This document shows, piece by piece, positions 22,545 to 35,337 of a DNA stretch of 64,000 nucleotides. Below the pieces are notes generated by a model. The model was not told where the DNA came from and did no database searches. It saw only the letters and a list, made by a program, of their open reading frames with translations. Within the stretch, counting starts at the first letter, position 1. Every line of letters starts with the position of its first letter. The stretch lies in contig JAKSZT010054581.1 of NCBI GenBank assembly GCA_026826555.1, positions 2,541,434 through 2,605,433 of the forward strand, read 5' to 3'. Source of the DNA: Tolypeutes matacus. Its lineage: Eukaryota > Chordata > Mammalia > Cingulata > Chlamyphoridae. Position numbers and translations under genes: made by a program.

Positions 22545-25420
22545 TGGATTCTTGACCAATGCATTCATTCCTCCAGATTCTGAAAGTATCAGCTCACAGC
22601 TGATTTCCTTCACCATAATTGCCTCATGGGGGCAAGATGAAATGGGTTGTGTTTGAGATTGGGATGGCTCTTGGTGGCCATCAAGTATTTTGGATAAAGG
22701 GGATCTATAATTACACCTTTTCCCCAGAGACAGCACACATTTAGTAACTAACTGATGCAAAGGTAGAAAGCACACCCCTGTTTCTCAATTTAGGTCATCT
22801 TTGAAGGGCCATCCCAGCTCCAGAGCTCCCTGCATTAGTCAGTGCTGTGCACAGAAACAGAACCAAAAAGAGAAAACTCTGATGAAGGTGATGTTGAATT
22901 CCCCAGAAGAATGTGGTGGGCTGAAGTAGAACAGAAATTCTTCTCTCTGGCTGTTGAAATCAAATCATCACTTCTCCTTTTAAGGTTTTCAAATAATTGG
23001 ATAAAAACAATTTATTTTGTTGATTGTAGAAGTCAGAAGCTATAGGTGCAATAAACTGACTAATGATTTAAATCCACCAAATACTCTCAAATAGACAATC
23101 AGGTCAGTGCTTTCTTAATCAAATAACTGGAGACCATAATTTATTCAACTTGACACATGAAACATAATCATCACACTTTCTGTGGGACCAGCTGAGTCCA
23201 CTGTCACAAGTGACCCACAACTGAATTTCTCTTTATCCCCGATCTTGTTTCCTCAACTGGCCCCTCATAAAAGTCTTCCCCAATAAACCCCTACAGTCAT
23301 ACATCAGAGGATGAGAGATCCAAGGAACCTTACCTACAAAGTTGGTAAAAAGCAGGGTTATTTTAATAAATAGACTCTAAAATGTGATCTTGGAGCTGAG
23401 TCATCTGGAACTGACTGGGAATGAGGAACTTCACACAAATGGTAGGTCCAGAACTGAGAGTCCTTGGCCCAATAACAGTGAAATTTTAAACCTTCACCCC
23501 TGGGGAACTGGAAGAGGATACACAGGAGGGTGGAATATTTCAGCCATCTCAGAAGGTCAGAGAAGTAGTCATTTACAGACAAAAGAATTGGATGGCTGTT
23601 GCTGGCTACTATCAATGCATTTTTAAAAAAGACAATGAAAGACCAAGTATGGTTAATAACTAATTTAATTATGAGTGTAAAAGCCAGAGAACCTTCTGAG
23701 CAGTAGATATTGAGACTTTGATTTCCTGGAGCCAGAGAGCAGATAACCTAAAGATCAGGCTCAGAGCTTAAATTATAAAGGAGCAGAACACCAGTGAAGG
23801 CAGGTCTCTCAAACCCAGCAAGTGGGTCTTATCAAAGGAATGGCTTTATTTGGGAACAAAGGAGATCCTGAGACTATAGATAAAGGCATATGCATCAATA
23901 TTCTAAAAATATCTTTGAAACCCCAGATTTCTTCTAAATATTTTGCATCTGCAGAAGTGGCCCATTCTTCCCCCATCTTGGTTTGAAAAAATATAGAGAT
24001 CATTTTTTACTTGCAAAAAACCACAGTATTCCCTCACAGGATCTTAACAACTCTTTCCTGAGCCATCTGGATGGACATGAGGGGAGAGGAAAGAAGGTAT
24101 TGATTGCAGCAGATGTAAAAGTAGACAATATTCCTATGAATCTTTCTTAGGTAAGTATGTATCTGCTTCTAAGCATCCAACACCTATACATGTAATTCCA
24201 TACATACACTAATAGAGGTGTTTTGGTAAAATTATATGAGAGAAAACATTCCAACAGAATCTGAGGGAAAGATTTATATTACCTTCCATCTGTCTCCATC
24301 CACACATTCATGAATAAAATCCTATTTTATTCACCAAAAGATGAAAGGAATATCTAGATTTCTTTCTAACACTTTTATCATCACTCACTACCCCAGAAAG
24401 GCATTCCCTAATCCCCCAATTTTAAATTAGTATCCTTAGTTGCCTCTACTCTTTTTATACTTAGTTTTAATAGTCTTCATAAATCTTATCACAATGTGAG
24501 ATGTTTATTGATGTGATTGATTAATCAAATAATTAGGGACTATCAAAGACAAAAACTGCACCAGACAGTATTAAACAGCCAAGGATGACTTTTTTCATGG
24601 GTTGTTATTGCAGGGGGGAGAAAGTAGAACTCAATTTCACTGAAACAGAGACAGCAAACTGCTAAAAGGTTGGAGAAAAACTCTGGAAGATACTAAGATC
24701 ATTGAGATGGAGGAGAGATTTACTGAGGTTGCACTTAAGATTGTTCAGTTCCACAGAGAGGGGTGAGGGATTTTCTGAAATTCTGATTAGCACCACTTTA
24801 TTTGGAGTCTTTTCCTTTGTGGTAATTAAGTCATCCAGAGTCTGTAAGGACTAGGATTGAGGAAGAATATAAGGAACCACTCATTTAGGAACCTCTCAGT
24901 CTCCTGATAGCAGAGGTGAGAGGGGAAGAAAGGAGAGTTCAGGGTAAGTTTGATATTTAGAGTAGCTAGTATCTGAAGTTGTCTTTTCCCCTTTTATCCC
25001 CTTCAGGCACAGTTGTTTTTCTCTGCAGTCCTACAACTGAAATATTGGTTTCAAGATAATCAGGAGAATGGAGGGATCAGGTAGTGGCATGTGAGGAGTA
25101 AGGTTGGCAGCTTGATCTAGAAAAAGGAAAACAAACTTTGTCACCACGATTAATGGTTTGATAAGCAATATATCTCCAATATTTTCCCAAATGCCTCATC
25201 TATGGTAGATACTTGGCAATTAGTGTCAATGAATGAATAAGTGAAAAAAGTTAATAGATTATTAAACTCGTTGAAGAAACCTACCAGTCTATATAAAGGG
25301 GGTATTTTAAAACTGCATTGAGAAAAATATAAGAAAATAAATAATTAGAAACCATTGTAACTTGGTCAGGACTGATAGTCTGGAAAATAATCTTGGTCTT
25401 AATCTCTGATGCAAATAACA
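22545..25420. other. unassigned sequence, no gene recognised
   Basis: I find no exon, RNA gene or young repeat in this 2.9-kb stretch. Around 22835 the words 'attagtcagtgctgtgcacagaaacagaacc' resemble an old mammalian repeat terminus that I cannot name. Open frames are short and lack recognisable motifs. This is the longest stretch in the first half of the window without clear mobile-element sequence. Confidence 0.4.
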
Positions 25421-25439
25421 AAAATCAAAATTCAAATTG

Positions 25440-26085
25440 ACTATTGAGCTTATAGAAATAAAGAGGATTATAAAATAATATTATGAACAATTGTATGCCA
25501 ACTAATTGGATAATCTAGGTGAGATAGTAATATTTCTAGAAACACACAAATACCTCAAATGGACTCAAGAAAAATAAAATATCTCAACAGACCTATAAGA
25601 AGTAAAGAGATTGACTCAATATAGTAAAAACCAAATGCCTAATACCAGATGGCTTCATTGGTGAATTCTACCAAACATTCAAAGAAGAATTAGCAACTCT
25701 TCTCAAATTCTTCCAAAAATATGAACAGGAGAAAGAAATCTCTAACTTATTCTATGAGGCTAGATTTATCCACTTACCAAAGTCAGGTAAAGATCATAAA
25801 GGAAAAGAAAATTCAAGATGAACTATAAATGCAAAAATTCTCAACAAAATACTGGCAAACTGAATTCAACAGTATATTAATCGGTTTATTCACCATGACT
25901 GAGGATTTTCCCCAGAAATACATTGATGGTTCAGCATAAGAAAATCAATCAATGTTAACTGATGTCAATGCTGAAACTCTGAAAGATTCCTCCCTAATTT
26001 TGAGTACAAGACAAGAAATGTCTGCTTTCACCAGTACTATTCAACATTGTACAAGAAGTTCTAGCAAGAGATATTATACTGGATA
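25440..26085 (+). mobile_element. old L1 ORF2 reverse transcriptase fragment
   Basis: Plus-strand words match the L1 reverse transcriptase order: a segment giving DGFIGEFYQTF (about 25650), a KNFNKILAN-like segment (about 25835-25860), and a degenerate GTRQ-then-LF segment (about 26005-26045). Frames are heavily broken. It stops abruptly at 26085 against a minus-strand L1. Confidence 0.65.
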
Positions 26086-28530
26086 TTAGGCTCCTATCAG
26101 ATATATGGCTGCCAAATATTTGCTCACATTGGGTAGGATGCTTTTCTCCCTTCTTGATAACCTCCTTTGAGGTGCAAAACTTTTTAATTTTGAGGGACTC
26201 CCATTTATCTATTTTCTCTTTTGCTGCTAATGCTTTGGGTGTTAAGTTCATGAAACCATTTCCTATTACAAAATCTTGTAGATGCTTCCCTACATCATCT
26301 TCCAAAGTCTTTATGGTCTTGGCTCTTATATTTAGATCTTTGATCCATCTTGAGTTGATTTTTGTATAAGGTGTGAGACCGTGTTCTTCTCTCATTACTT
26401 TGAATATGGATAACCAGTTCTCCAAGCACAATTCATTGAAGAGGCCATTCTATCTCTCCCATTTGAGTGGGTTTTGTGACCTTGTCAAATACCAGTTGAC
26501 TGAATATGCAAGGATCTCTATCTGAGCTCTCAATTTGGTTCCCTTGGTCATTATGTCTATCCTTGTGCCAATATCATGCAGTTTTGACAACTGTAGATTT
26601 GTAGTATGTTTTAAAGTCAGATAGTGTGATTCCTATGATTTTGTTTTTCTTTTTCAATATGTCTTTGGCTATTTGGGGCCTCTTGCCCTTCAAAATAAAT
26701 TTCATAGTTATTTTTTTACTGGTATTGTATTAAATCTGTAGATTGGTTTTGGTAGGATGGAGATTTAGTCTTCCTGCCCATGAACAGGGAATATTCATCC
26801 ATTTATTTAAGTCTTCTTTGATTTACTTTAACAGTGTTGTGTAGTTTTCTGTATATAGGTCATTTACATCTTTAGGTAAATTTATTCCTTGGTATTTGAT
26901 TCTTTTAGTTACTATTTTAAATGGTATTTTTTTTTTCTTGATTTCCTCCTCAGATTGCTCATTATTAGTGTACAGAAATGCTACTGATTTTTGGACACTG
27001 ATCTTATAACCTGCAACTTTACTGAGCCCATTTATAAGTTCCAGAATCTTTGTTGTAGATTTTTCAGGGCTTTCTATGTCTAGGATCATGTCGTCTGCAA
27101 ATAATGAAATTTTGACTTCTTCCTCTCCAATTTGGATGCATTTTATATCTTTCTTGCTTCAGTGCTTGAGCAAGTAGTTCTACCACAATGTAAAATAGGA
27201 GTGGTGACAGTGGGCATCCTTGTCTTGTTTTTTTATCTTAGAGGGAATGTTCTTAGGATTTCACCTTTGAATATGATGTTACCTGTGTGTTTTTCATGTA
27301 TAACTTTCTTTGTGATCAGAACGTTTCCTTCTATTCCTATCTTTTGCAGTGTTCTTATCAGATATGTGTGCAATGTTTTGTTGAATGCTTTTCAGCATCT
27401 GTAGAAATGATCTGTGATTTTTTTTTCTATATGTTTATGTGGTGTATTACACTGATTAATTTTCTTATGTTGAACTATCCTTCCATACCCAGGATGAAAC
27501 CCACTTGGTCATAGTGTATAATTCGTTTGATGTGTTATTGAATACAATTAGCAACTGTTTTCTTGAGGATTTTAGCATCTAGCTTCATTATAGAGATTGA
27601 TCTGTAATTTTACTTTATTGTGACATCTTTGTTTGGCTTTGGTATTAGGGTAATGTTGCATTCATAGAATGAGATGCAATTTTCCTTCTACTTCTATTTT
27701 TTGGAAGAGTTTAAGCAGGATTGATGTTAGCTCTTTCCGGGATGTTTGGTAGAATTCACCTGTGAAATCGTCTGTCCTGACTCTTTTAAGTTGGGAAGTT
27801 TTTGATGACTGATTAAATCTTATTACTTGTGATTGATCTGTTGAGTTCATCAATTTCTTCTTTTGTCAAGTAGGCTGCTTGTAGGTTCCTAGGAATTTGT
27901 CAACTTCCTCTAAATTATCCTTCTGTTGGCATATAATTTTTCAAATTACCCTGTTATGATATTCTTAATTCTGTGGGATCAGTGGTTATATCCCTTTCCT
28001 CACTTCTTATTTTCTGTATTTGCATTTTCTCTCTCTTTTTCTTCGTTGGTCTAGCTAAAGGTTTGTCAATTTTATTGATCTTCTTGAAGAACCAGCTTTT
28101 GGCTTTATTTTTCCCAGTGTTTTCTTAATTTCTATTTCATTCAATTCTGCTCTAATCTTTGTTATTTCATTTTTCCTACTTCCTTTGGAGTTAGTTTTTT
28201 GTTCTTTTTCTAATTCCTCCAGGTGTGCAAATAGATCTTCAATTTTAGTTCTTTTGTCTTTTTTGATATATGTATTGAAGGCTATGAATTTCCCTCTCAG
28301 TATAGCTTTTGCTGAATCCCATAGGTTTTGATATGTTGTGTTGTCATTTTCATTCGTTTCAAGGTAGTTACTGACTTATTTTGAGATTTTCTACTTGACC
28401 CACTGTTTGTCTAATGGCGTGTTGTTTAACTTTCATATCTTTGTACCCAATCTGTTTCTCTGGCACTTACTGCTTTCCAACTTCATTCAATTCTGTTCAG
28501 AGAAATTAATTTCTATAATTTCAAACTTTC
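26086..28530 (-). mobile_element. L1 ORF2 fragment
   Basis: On the minus strand, ORF2 is covered from the end of the endonuclease (about 28400-28530) to the C-terminal region. Landmarks are an [19 protein letters not shown] segment (27662-27780), a degenerate RT core near 27240, [20 protein letters not shown] (26950-27089), and WIKDLNIRAKTIKTLEDDVG (26240-26360). Frames are broken but well preserved compared with 25440-26085. The 3'UTR is absent and the left end is abrupt. Confidence 0.75.
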
Positions 28531-29105
28531 TTTCTTTTTTTTTTTTTATGGGTAAAAATCAAAATTCTCACAATACATACAAACATTTGTAAAATGATAT
28601 ATAAATATATATGCATATATGTGTATTTGCTTACAAAAATGTTATTTTTTATATATATATATACATATATTTTAAGAGGTGCTTAGATTACCTAAAATAT
28701 TATACGGAACCCACTCGGATTCCCATGTTGCCCACCTCCCACACCTCCCACCACATCCAACACAAACATCTCCCATAGTGTGGCCCACCAACCTCAATGA
28801 ACTTACACATCCTGGAGCCTTGCCACCAACCATAGACCACAGTTCACACTGTAGACCACACTCTCTCCCACTCAGTTCTGAGTGGTGTGTGCTGATTTAA
28901 AATGGCCTACATCCATTGCCACAACAGTACTCAGGACAACCTCCAACTCCCAAAGAAGCCCCTGTATTTCAACTGCTCATCCCCTCCTTACCCAAAAAAC
29001 TGTCAAGTGGCCACTGGCTCCACCTCATTGTTATAATTTCTTGCATTGCAAGAATCACCATATGTGAGCAAGAGAATACCATCAAGTCCACTCTAGTCCA
29101 TAGTT
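28531..29105 (-). mobile_element. 5'-truncated L1 3'UTR copy
   Basis: It begins with a T run, then 'atgggtaaaaatcaaaattctcacaatac', the reverse of the lineage's 3' terminus. It continues colinear with the reverse of the 3'UTR at 14680-15240, including 'ccaccaaccatagaccacagttcacac'. The AT-rich stretch at 28590-28680 is the same (TA)-rich segment seen at 15120-15170 and 48455-48485. It sits directly at the broken 5' edge of the L1 fragment at 26086-28530. Confidence 0.75.
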
Positions 29106-29640
29106 TTAAATTTGCAGAGAACATAGCAAGATTAACTCTCAGTGTTATATGGAAGACAGAATTTGAAAATGACAAACTCTGAAAATTCAGCTGAAGAACT
29201 TTCCAAAGTAAATTTGGAGAACATGCCTTGGCTTTTCCTAGCAGCTTACAGCAAAATACTACATGAGAGAAATGCACTAAGGACTGAACTATTGGGCACA
29301 AAGAAAAAAGAAACTGATTCTGGAACTTCCAAGTTTCTGGAAATCAAGTTCCCAGATGAAATTGCTCCACTTGAAGACTTAACTAAACCTGGAACTTGTA
29401 AATCAGAATTGAAAATGCAGTTATCTCAGAAAGAGTTATTGTCTGATGGCTTGGAACCCTGCTTCCAGCATGCTAAACCAACAAAGTTTTGAGAGTGCTG
29501 TATGAACAAAACCACTGTCAGCTTGGACTAACAAGGATATGGGAAGGAGATATTGAAGGAGAAAGAGATTTAAGAAGGAAACCATGGAAGCTAAGATCTG
29601 GAATTAAGACATCACCTTGGGCCAAGAGAGGACCCCCACC
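29106..29640 (+). repeat. unclassified segment with a 116-codon open frame
   Basis: An open frame at 29142-29492 is charged and hydrophilic (words ENSAEELSKVN, ERNALRTELLGTKKKE, LEDLTKPGTCKSELK). I do not recognise it and see no start context, splice sites or family motif, so I do not call a gene. It directly precedes a tandem-repeat block and repeat R. Together, 29106-31066 may be one composite interspersed element, but only the R part has a second copy in this window. Confidence 0.35.
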
Positions 29641-30060
29641 CATGTGTACAGAGAGAGTGAGTTTGCCCCAGCCATTAAAGAGGGTTGATGTTCCCACCTG
29701 ATGTTCTGGGAGAGTTTTGCCTCCCCGTGTTGCAGAGAGGGTGAGTTTGCTCCAGTAGTTGAAGAGGGTGGATGTTCCCACCCAATTCTGAGAGAGTTTT
29801 GCCACCCCAGGGTACAGGGAAGGCAGAGCACATTCCTCAAAGATAGGTTGGTTAAAGTCAGCACCCTATAGGTCTGAGAGGTTTTCTCCTGTCCCCCATG
29901 AATTAAAGAAGGCCAGGTGGTCAACCCATTTCTCTGAGAGGGTTGAACCTGTTTGCCAAAGGTTAGGAGGAATGTTGTCTTCACCTCACTGTACTAGGAG
30001 GGCTAAGACCCTAACCCAAAGTTGGGTATGGTTGGGCAATCACCCAAAAACTCTTGGAGT
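29640..30060 (+). repeat. decayed minisatellite, units of about 80-85 bp
   Basis: The two best units share 'cagagag.gtgagtttgc.ccag', then '.aagagggt.gatgttcccacc', then '.ttctg.gagagttttgcc.cccc'. They start at about 29648 and 29734. More degenerate units follow, each with a 'ctgagaggg'-like and an 'aattaaagaaggcc'-like or 'aaaggttaggagg' word, up to about 30060. No function is evident. Confidence 0.6.
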
Positions 30061-30504
30061 GTGAGGCCTGGAGCTTGGTTGACACCCAGATTCCTGATGA
30101 AGGTGGAACCAAGGAAATGTCCCTGGGCAAGCCTGTGGAAAGGGTGGATCCCCATGTGGCCTCAAGGAGAAGAAACCATCATTCTAAGAATGACTCTCAG
30201 ACTTTGAAATCTAATGGAGGATGCCCTGCATGTTTACTGAACTGTAGAGGACACATGACTCATGTTTAACCTCCCAATTTCTCCTTATATAAAGAAAATG
30301 GCTATTCTTTCCTTCTCCATTTGTGTATTGGAAACAGGTAAATTGTTTTGTAAATTTCAGAGGTCTACAGCTAGAAGGGACTTTCCCTGTAGACAAACTG
30401 TATTTCTTTAAACTGATTATGATATGATTTTTGTACTTGCATTGTTACTGATTTAAGGTTTTTTTGAATATTTAATATATTTTTGGAATTCAGAGGGTGA
30501 AGTG
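30061..30504. other. unassigned sequence between minisatellite and repeat R
   Basis: No gene is recognised. It could be the continuation of the same composite repeat unit, but no second copy in this window confirms that. Confidence 0.35.
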
Positions 30505-31066
30505 TAGCAGATGGGCAGTATGATGTAATGATGAATTCCAAAAATAGATATTGGATTATACTTGTAAACTGATCTGTTATTCTGAGCATGATTAAGTTAT
30601 GATTAGGGTGTAAGTAGAGCCATGTCAGTAGGGCATTGAACTCCACCCCTTGGTGGGGTGGGAATCAAATATAAAAGGCAAGGCAAAGGACACAGTTGTA
30701 GCAGTTCTGATGGAGTTTTGGTTCTGGAGCCGGGGACGTGAGCAGACAGAGGAGCTTGGTTGTGAGGAAGGAGAGGAGGCCCTGGGGAGAGAAACAAGCC
30801 ATTTGCCTGATCATTTATACCTGGCCTTGTGGCAGAAAGCAAGCCTGAGCCCAGAGAGAGGCAACCCTCAGGAAAAAGGAACCCAGGAAGCCTTGAACCT
30901 TGGCAGCTGTCTTGCTCCAAAACTTGACAATGAATTTGGTGAGGGAAGAAACTGATTCTTTATGGCCTGGTAACTGTGGACTTCTAGCCCAAATAAATAC
31001 CCTTTATAAAATCCAACTAATTTCTGGTATTTTGCATAAGCACCCCTTTGGTTGACTAATACAGCA
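30505..31066 (+). repeat. repeat R, copy 1
   Basis: This segment is colinear with 52395-52975. Shared words include 'ttagggtgt', 'ccacccc..ggtgg', 'caactgtcttgct.caa', 'tgattttggtgag'-like text, 'gattcttta.ggcc.tgtaactgt', 'cccaaataaataccct', 'tttctggta.tttgcat.agcacccctttgg'. No terminal poly(A) is present. I recall related sequences as a common repeat in xenarthran genomes but cannot name the family. A non-autonomous DNA transposon or a solo LTR are both possible. Confidence 0.65.
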
Positions 31067-31079
31067 GCTTTTAAAGCCA

Positions 31080-32930
31080 AAAGTGACCTTATTTTATAAG
31101 CTTTACTCTTCCCTGAGAGCTGGTATTTCTAGCATACTGAAATTCCTTGCACAATTTGTTTTAACCCAGAAATTCCCCCAGAAGGCTACCATCTTCTCTG
31201 TCAATCCTTGGAGGCCACTCTCCTTTAACTAGGCCCTAATAATTCACTGTGAGCTCTGGTGCCTGGATCAGTGTCTTTATTTTTTACCATGGAAGAAAAA
31301 CAGTCTTCTCCACTGGCCAAGATGATACAGTGGCCATTTGGTTCTCAGGTCCACTATCTGGGGAGTTCACCAGTTTACACAGTCATGTTGTTGCTGACAT
31401 ATCCTAAAAGACACTGGAACACAAGCCCTTAGAGCTCAAAGCCTCTGGGTTGGTGGTGGTCTTTATCCAAAGATTTGCACTGTGGTTAAGCCTAGAGGGT
31501 AAGAACCTGTCTTCTGGGGAGAATTGAAATATGTGACATGTCAGGAGTGGGGGAAGGAGGTGGTCAGTAAGATTGATGACCCATAGGCACACAGGGCACA
31601 ACATTACCAATTAAACACTGCAGCCCTTCCAGTCCAGGTGACAGATTCCCTGCCTTGAGATCACCCGAGGGTCCTCTCAGGGCTTACCCATAAGCTAGAC
31701 CTAAAGGGTTAATCCCTGTGTGTGCTCTGCACCTCCAGGGCCCTTCCCCATCTTCCAGCCTCCACCTTGTTAAGGATGTTGATCATCATCCCTTGACTTC
31801 ATTGAGAATGAGGAGGTCCAGTTCAATTTTGTGGTGATTCTGATTTTTCAGGTGTGGACATTTCTCAGTTATTCCCCAATTCCCCTGGTCTCCAGGTGTC
31901 ACCCAGACACCCATAGCAGCCTCTTCAGGACAGCTGCAAGACAGAGCATAAACCCTGGCTCCCAAAAGCTCAGGCCCTTGCTGGCATGTCACAGCCATCT
32001 ATGGAGGTGATTTGTTGAATGAATCACAGGTATGGATCAGTTTTTTTCCACAAAGACAGAACTTCCTGTTCTTAAAGCTAGTCCAAGACATGGAGGAAGA
32101 CATTGTTATCTGAGGATTTTCACCTACACAGCTGGGAGGCTCTTGAGAGCAGAGACATCATGTAGAAACATGTAATACATCTAGTGCAATATGATATGGC
32201 AGAGGATGATTTTGACTGCATCTTTGGGCTTCCACTGGCTGAGGGTGTAGTGAGAGTCACCCAGGAGAGGTCAACTTTTAGGAGGAGAGTCCAACTCCCT
32301 CAGTCTCTGACAGGGAATCCTCCCTTTACACTGAGACTCCTTGACCAAGCAGAAAACCCAGCTGGCCAAGGTAGTCATTCATCAGGCAAGGTTTCCCCCT
32401 GCTCAGGCTCTGTCAGGTGGTAGAGCAGGGCCCTGCTGGACTTGATTCCCCAGTGGAAGGGCTTACATTCATTTCTAGCCAAAAACACATGTCTCAGCAG
32501 TGACTGCTGTTCCAGGGGAAAGGAGGAAGTGAGGTGGCTTGAGGCGTCCTGGAGTTGTTCTTCCTCAGAAAAACTGTCCTCCAACAGCTCTAGGTCTGAG
32601 GTCTCTTGCTGTAGGCAATTTGGCCCATTCTGCCTGTCTTCCATATGAGGATTGGTGGTTATTTTTAGTGTTCCACTCTGACAGAACACTCCCCCATTGG
32701 TCCAAGGGCAAGAAGTCAACAAAAGCATGGGTTAATCTACAGAGCTTTAAAAATGTCCACCTCCATCTACTTATGAAGAGCACACAGATATCTATGAAGA
32801 GACCTGAGAAAAGGAGGCCTGTCTCCCTGACCACTTTTGACTGATGGCCACTGGGTCACCCATTTACAAAGGCTTCACAATCAAATTTTTTATAAAATCA
32901 TTCTGAACACTGACTGGAGGTCGAGCTCCA
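31080..32930 (+). repeat. duplicated segment, copy 2, with about 1.2 kb extra
   Basis: Positions 31120-31480 and 32700-32925 match copy 1 (4405-4800 and 4800-5020) in the same order and orientation. The middle, about 31490-32695, has no counterpart at 4800. Either it was inserted here or it was deleted there. The middle holds no recognised repeat; a minus-strand open frame of 117 codons at 32375-32728 has no recognisable domain. An L1 fragment begins just past the right end. Confidence 0.65.
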
Positions 32931-32934
32931 GTAT

Positions 32935-34990
32935 AGACCACATGGTACATCAGAAGGCAGGTCTCAAAAAATATAAAAGATAGAAATTAATCAAAGCAAC
33001 TTCTCAGATCACAATTGAATGAAGCTAGAACCATAATATATGGGAATATGGAAATTTCACAGATGTGTGAAAGATAAACAACACAATAAAAAACACCGTG
33101 GGTAAAAGAAGAAATTGCAAGTGAAATTGGTAAATATATTGTGATGTATAAAAATGAGAACACAACTTATCAAAACTTATGGCATACAGTGAAGGCAGTC
33201 CTGAGAGAGAAAATTATACCCCTAATATCCTATATTAAAAGAGAAGAACAAAGTAAAATCAAAGATTTTACTGACAACTGGAGTAACTAGAAAAAACAGC
33301 AACACTTTTCCAAAGCAAGCAGAAGGAAAGAAATAATAAAGATTACAGCAGAAATAAATGAAATTGAGATTAAAAAAATAGAGAAAATCAAGAAAACCAA
33401 AGCAGATTCTTTGAGAAGAACAAGAAAATTGACAAAGCTTAGCAAAACTGACAAAGAAAAAAGAGGGAAGATGCAAATCAATAAAATCAGAAATCAAGTG
33501 GGGAAGTTACCACTGACTGCATGGGAAAAAAGGATCATAAGAGGATATTATGAGAAACCATATGACAGCCTAGATGAAATTTATAAATTCCTAGAAAGAC
33601 ACAAACAACCTACACTGATGCTACAAGAAATGCAAGAACTTAACAAACTGGTTGCATTCGAAGAGATCAAATGCATCATAAAATATCTCCCAGTAAAAAA
33701 ATGTCCAGGACCAGATGGCTTTAGAGGTGAGTCCTACCAAGCATTTTGAGTAGCATTAACATGAATCTGCCTTAAACTCTTCCAAAAAAAAATGAAAAGG
33801 AGGGAAAATTAGCCAACACATTTGATGAAGCTATCATCTCCATATACCAAAGCTAGATAAAGATCCTACAAGAAAGGAAAATTACAGACCAATCTCTCAA
33901 ATGAACATAGATTTAAAAATTCTCAACAAAATACTTGCAAATAGAATCCAACAGCATATCAAAAGACTTATAGATCATGACCAAGTGGAATTTATTCCTG
34001 GTATGCAAGGGTGGTTCAACATAAGAAAATCACATAATGTAATACACCACCTTAAAAAATTGAAGAGAAAAAAACACATGATGATCTTGATCGATGCAGA
34101 AAAGGCATTCAGCAAAATACAGCATACTTTCTGATTAAAAAAAAAAAAACTAGAAAAATAGAGATAGAGGGAAAATTCCTCAATATGAAAAAGAGCATAT
34201 ATGAAAATCACACAGCTAATATACTCAATGGGAAAAGATTTAAAACTTTTCCTCTTAGATAGGGAATGAGACAAGGATGCCCCACTGCCACCATTGTTAT
34301 TCAACATTGGCTTAGAAGTTTTATCTATAGCAATTATACAGGAAAAATAAAAAACATCCAAGTAGGAAAAGAGGAAGTGAAACTCACTATTCGAAGATGA
34401 CATGATCCTATATTTCAAAAATTCTGAAATGACTATGATAAATATACTTGAGTTAATAAATGAGTTCCACAAATTGGCAGAATACAAGAACATGCAAAAA
34501 TCATTAATGTTTCTGTAAACTAGTATTGAACAATTTGAGGAGGAAATCAGGAAAAATTTCCATTTACAAAAACTAAAAATAAAAAGACTCAAATACCTAG
34601 GAATCAATATAAACAAAGAAGTACATGGCCTATATTCAGAAAACAATACTAAAAGAAATCAAAGAAGACCTAAGCAAGTGGAAAGGCATTCTTTTGTTCA
34701 TGGGTTAGAAGACTAAATATCATGAATATATCAACCCTACCCAAACTGATTTCTAGATTCAATATAATAATAGTCAAAATTCCAACAGTCAATTTTAAAG
34801 AATTAGAAAATTACCAAATTTATTTGGAGGGGAAAGTGATACAAAATAGCCAAAAACATTCTAATAATGTGGAGTGAGGTGGAAGCACTTTCACTGCCTG
34901 ACCTTGAAACATGTTACAAAGCTACAGTGGTCAAAACAGCCTGATATTGGCATAAAGATAAGCACATCGATCAGTGGAGTAGAATTGAAA
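32935..34990 (+). mobile_element. old L1 ORF2 fragment
   Basis: The plus strand carries the end of the endonuclease (about 32990-33030), a linker segment, IIRGYYEKPY (about 33535), YLPVKKCPGPDGFRGESYQ (about 33680-33740), [20 protein letters not shown] (33925-33985), and [12 protein letters not shown] (about 34090). A degenerate ADD-type motif near 34395 follows. It fades by about 34985. Frames are broken throughout. Confidence 0.75.
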
Positions 34991-35298
34991 TAAACACTCA
35001 CATCTATGGATGAAGCTGAAGGGAAAAATAAACACCTCTACAATAATAGTTGGAGGCTTAAACACACCATTCACATCATTAGATAGAACAAGTATACAGA
35101 AGATCAACAAAGAAACAGAATTTAAACAATATAATTGAGCTAGACCTAACATATATACCAAATGTTACATCCAAATTAATGGGTTATATATTCTTCTCAA
35201 TTTCTCATGGACTTTTCCCCAGAATAAACCACATGGTAAATGATGATTTTTCAGAGTTTGCCTCATGTATTTTGGGACACCCTGACTGGGTGCACAGA

Positions 35299-35337
<39 letters not shown>

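Noticed and set aside
29142..29492. 116-codon open frame as a gene
   Set aside because: No motif, start context or splice signals; it sits in repeat-like sequence. Kept only as part of an unclassified segment.
29640..30060. CRISPR-like array
   Set aside because: Repeated units are contiguous and decayed, with no alternating unique spacers, and the genome is mammalian.
32375..32728. 117-codon minus-strand open frame
   Set aside because: Acidic and low in motif content, with no known domain; could be chance in GC-moderate DNA.
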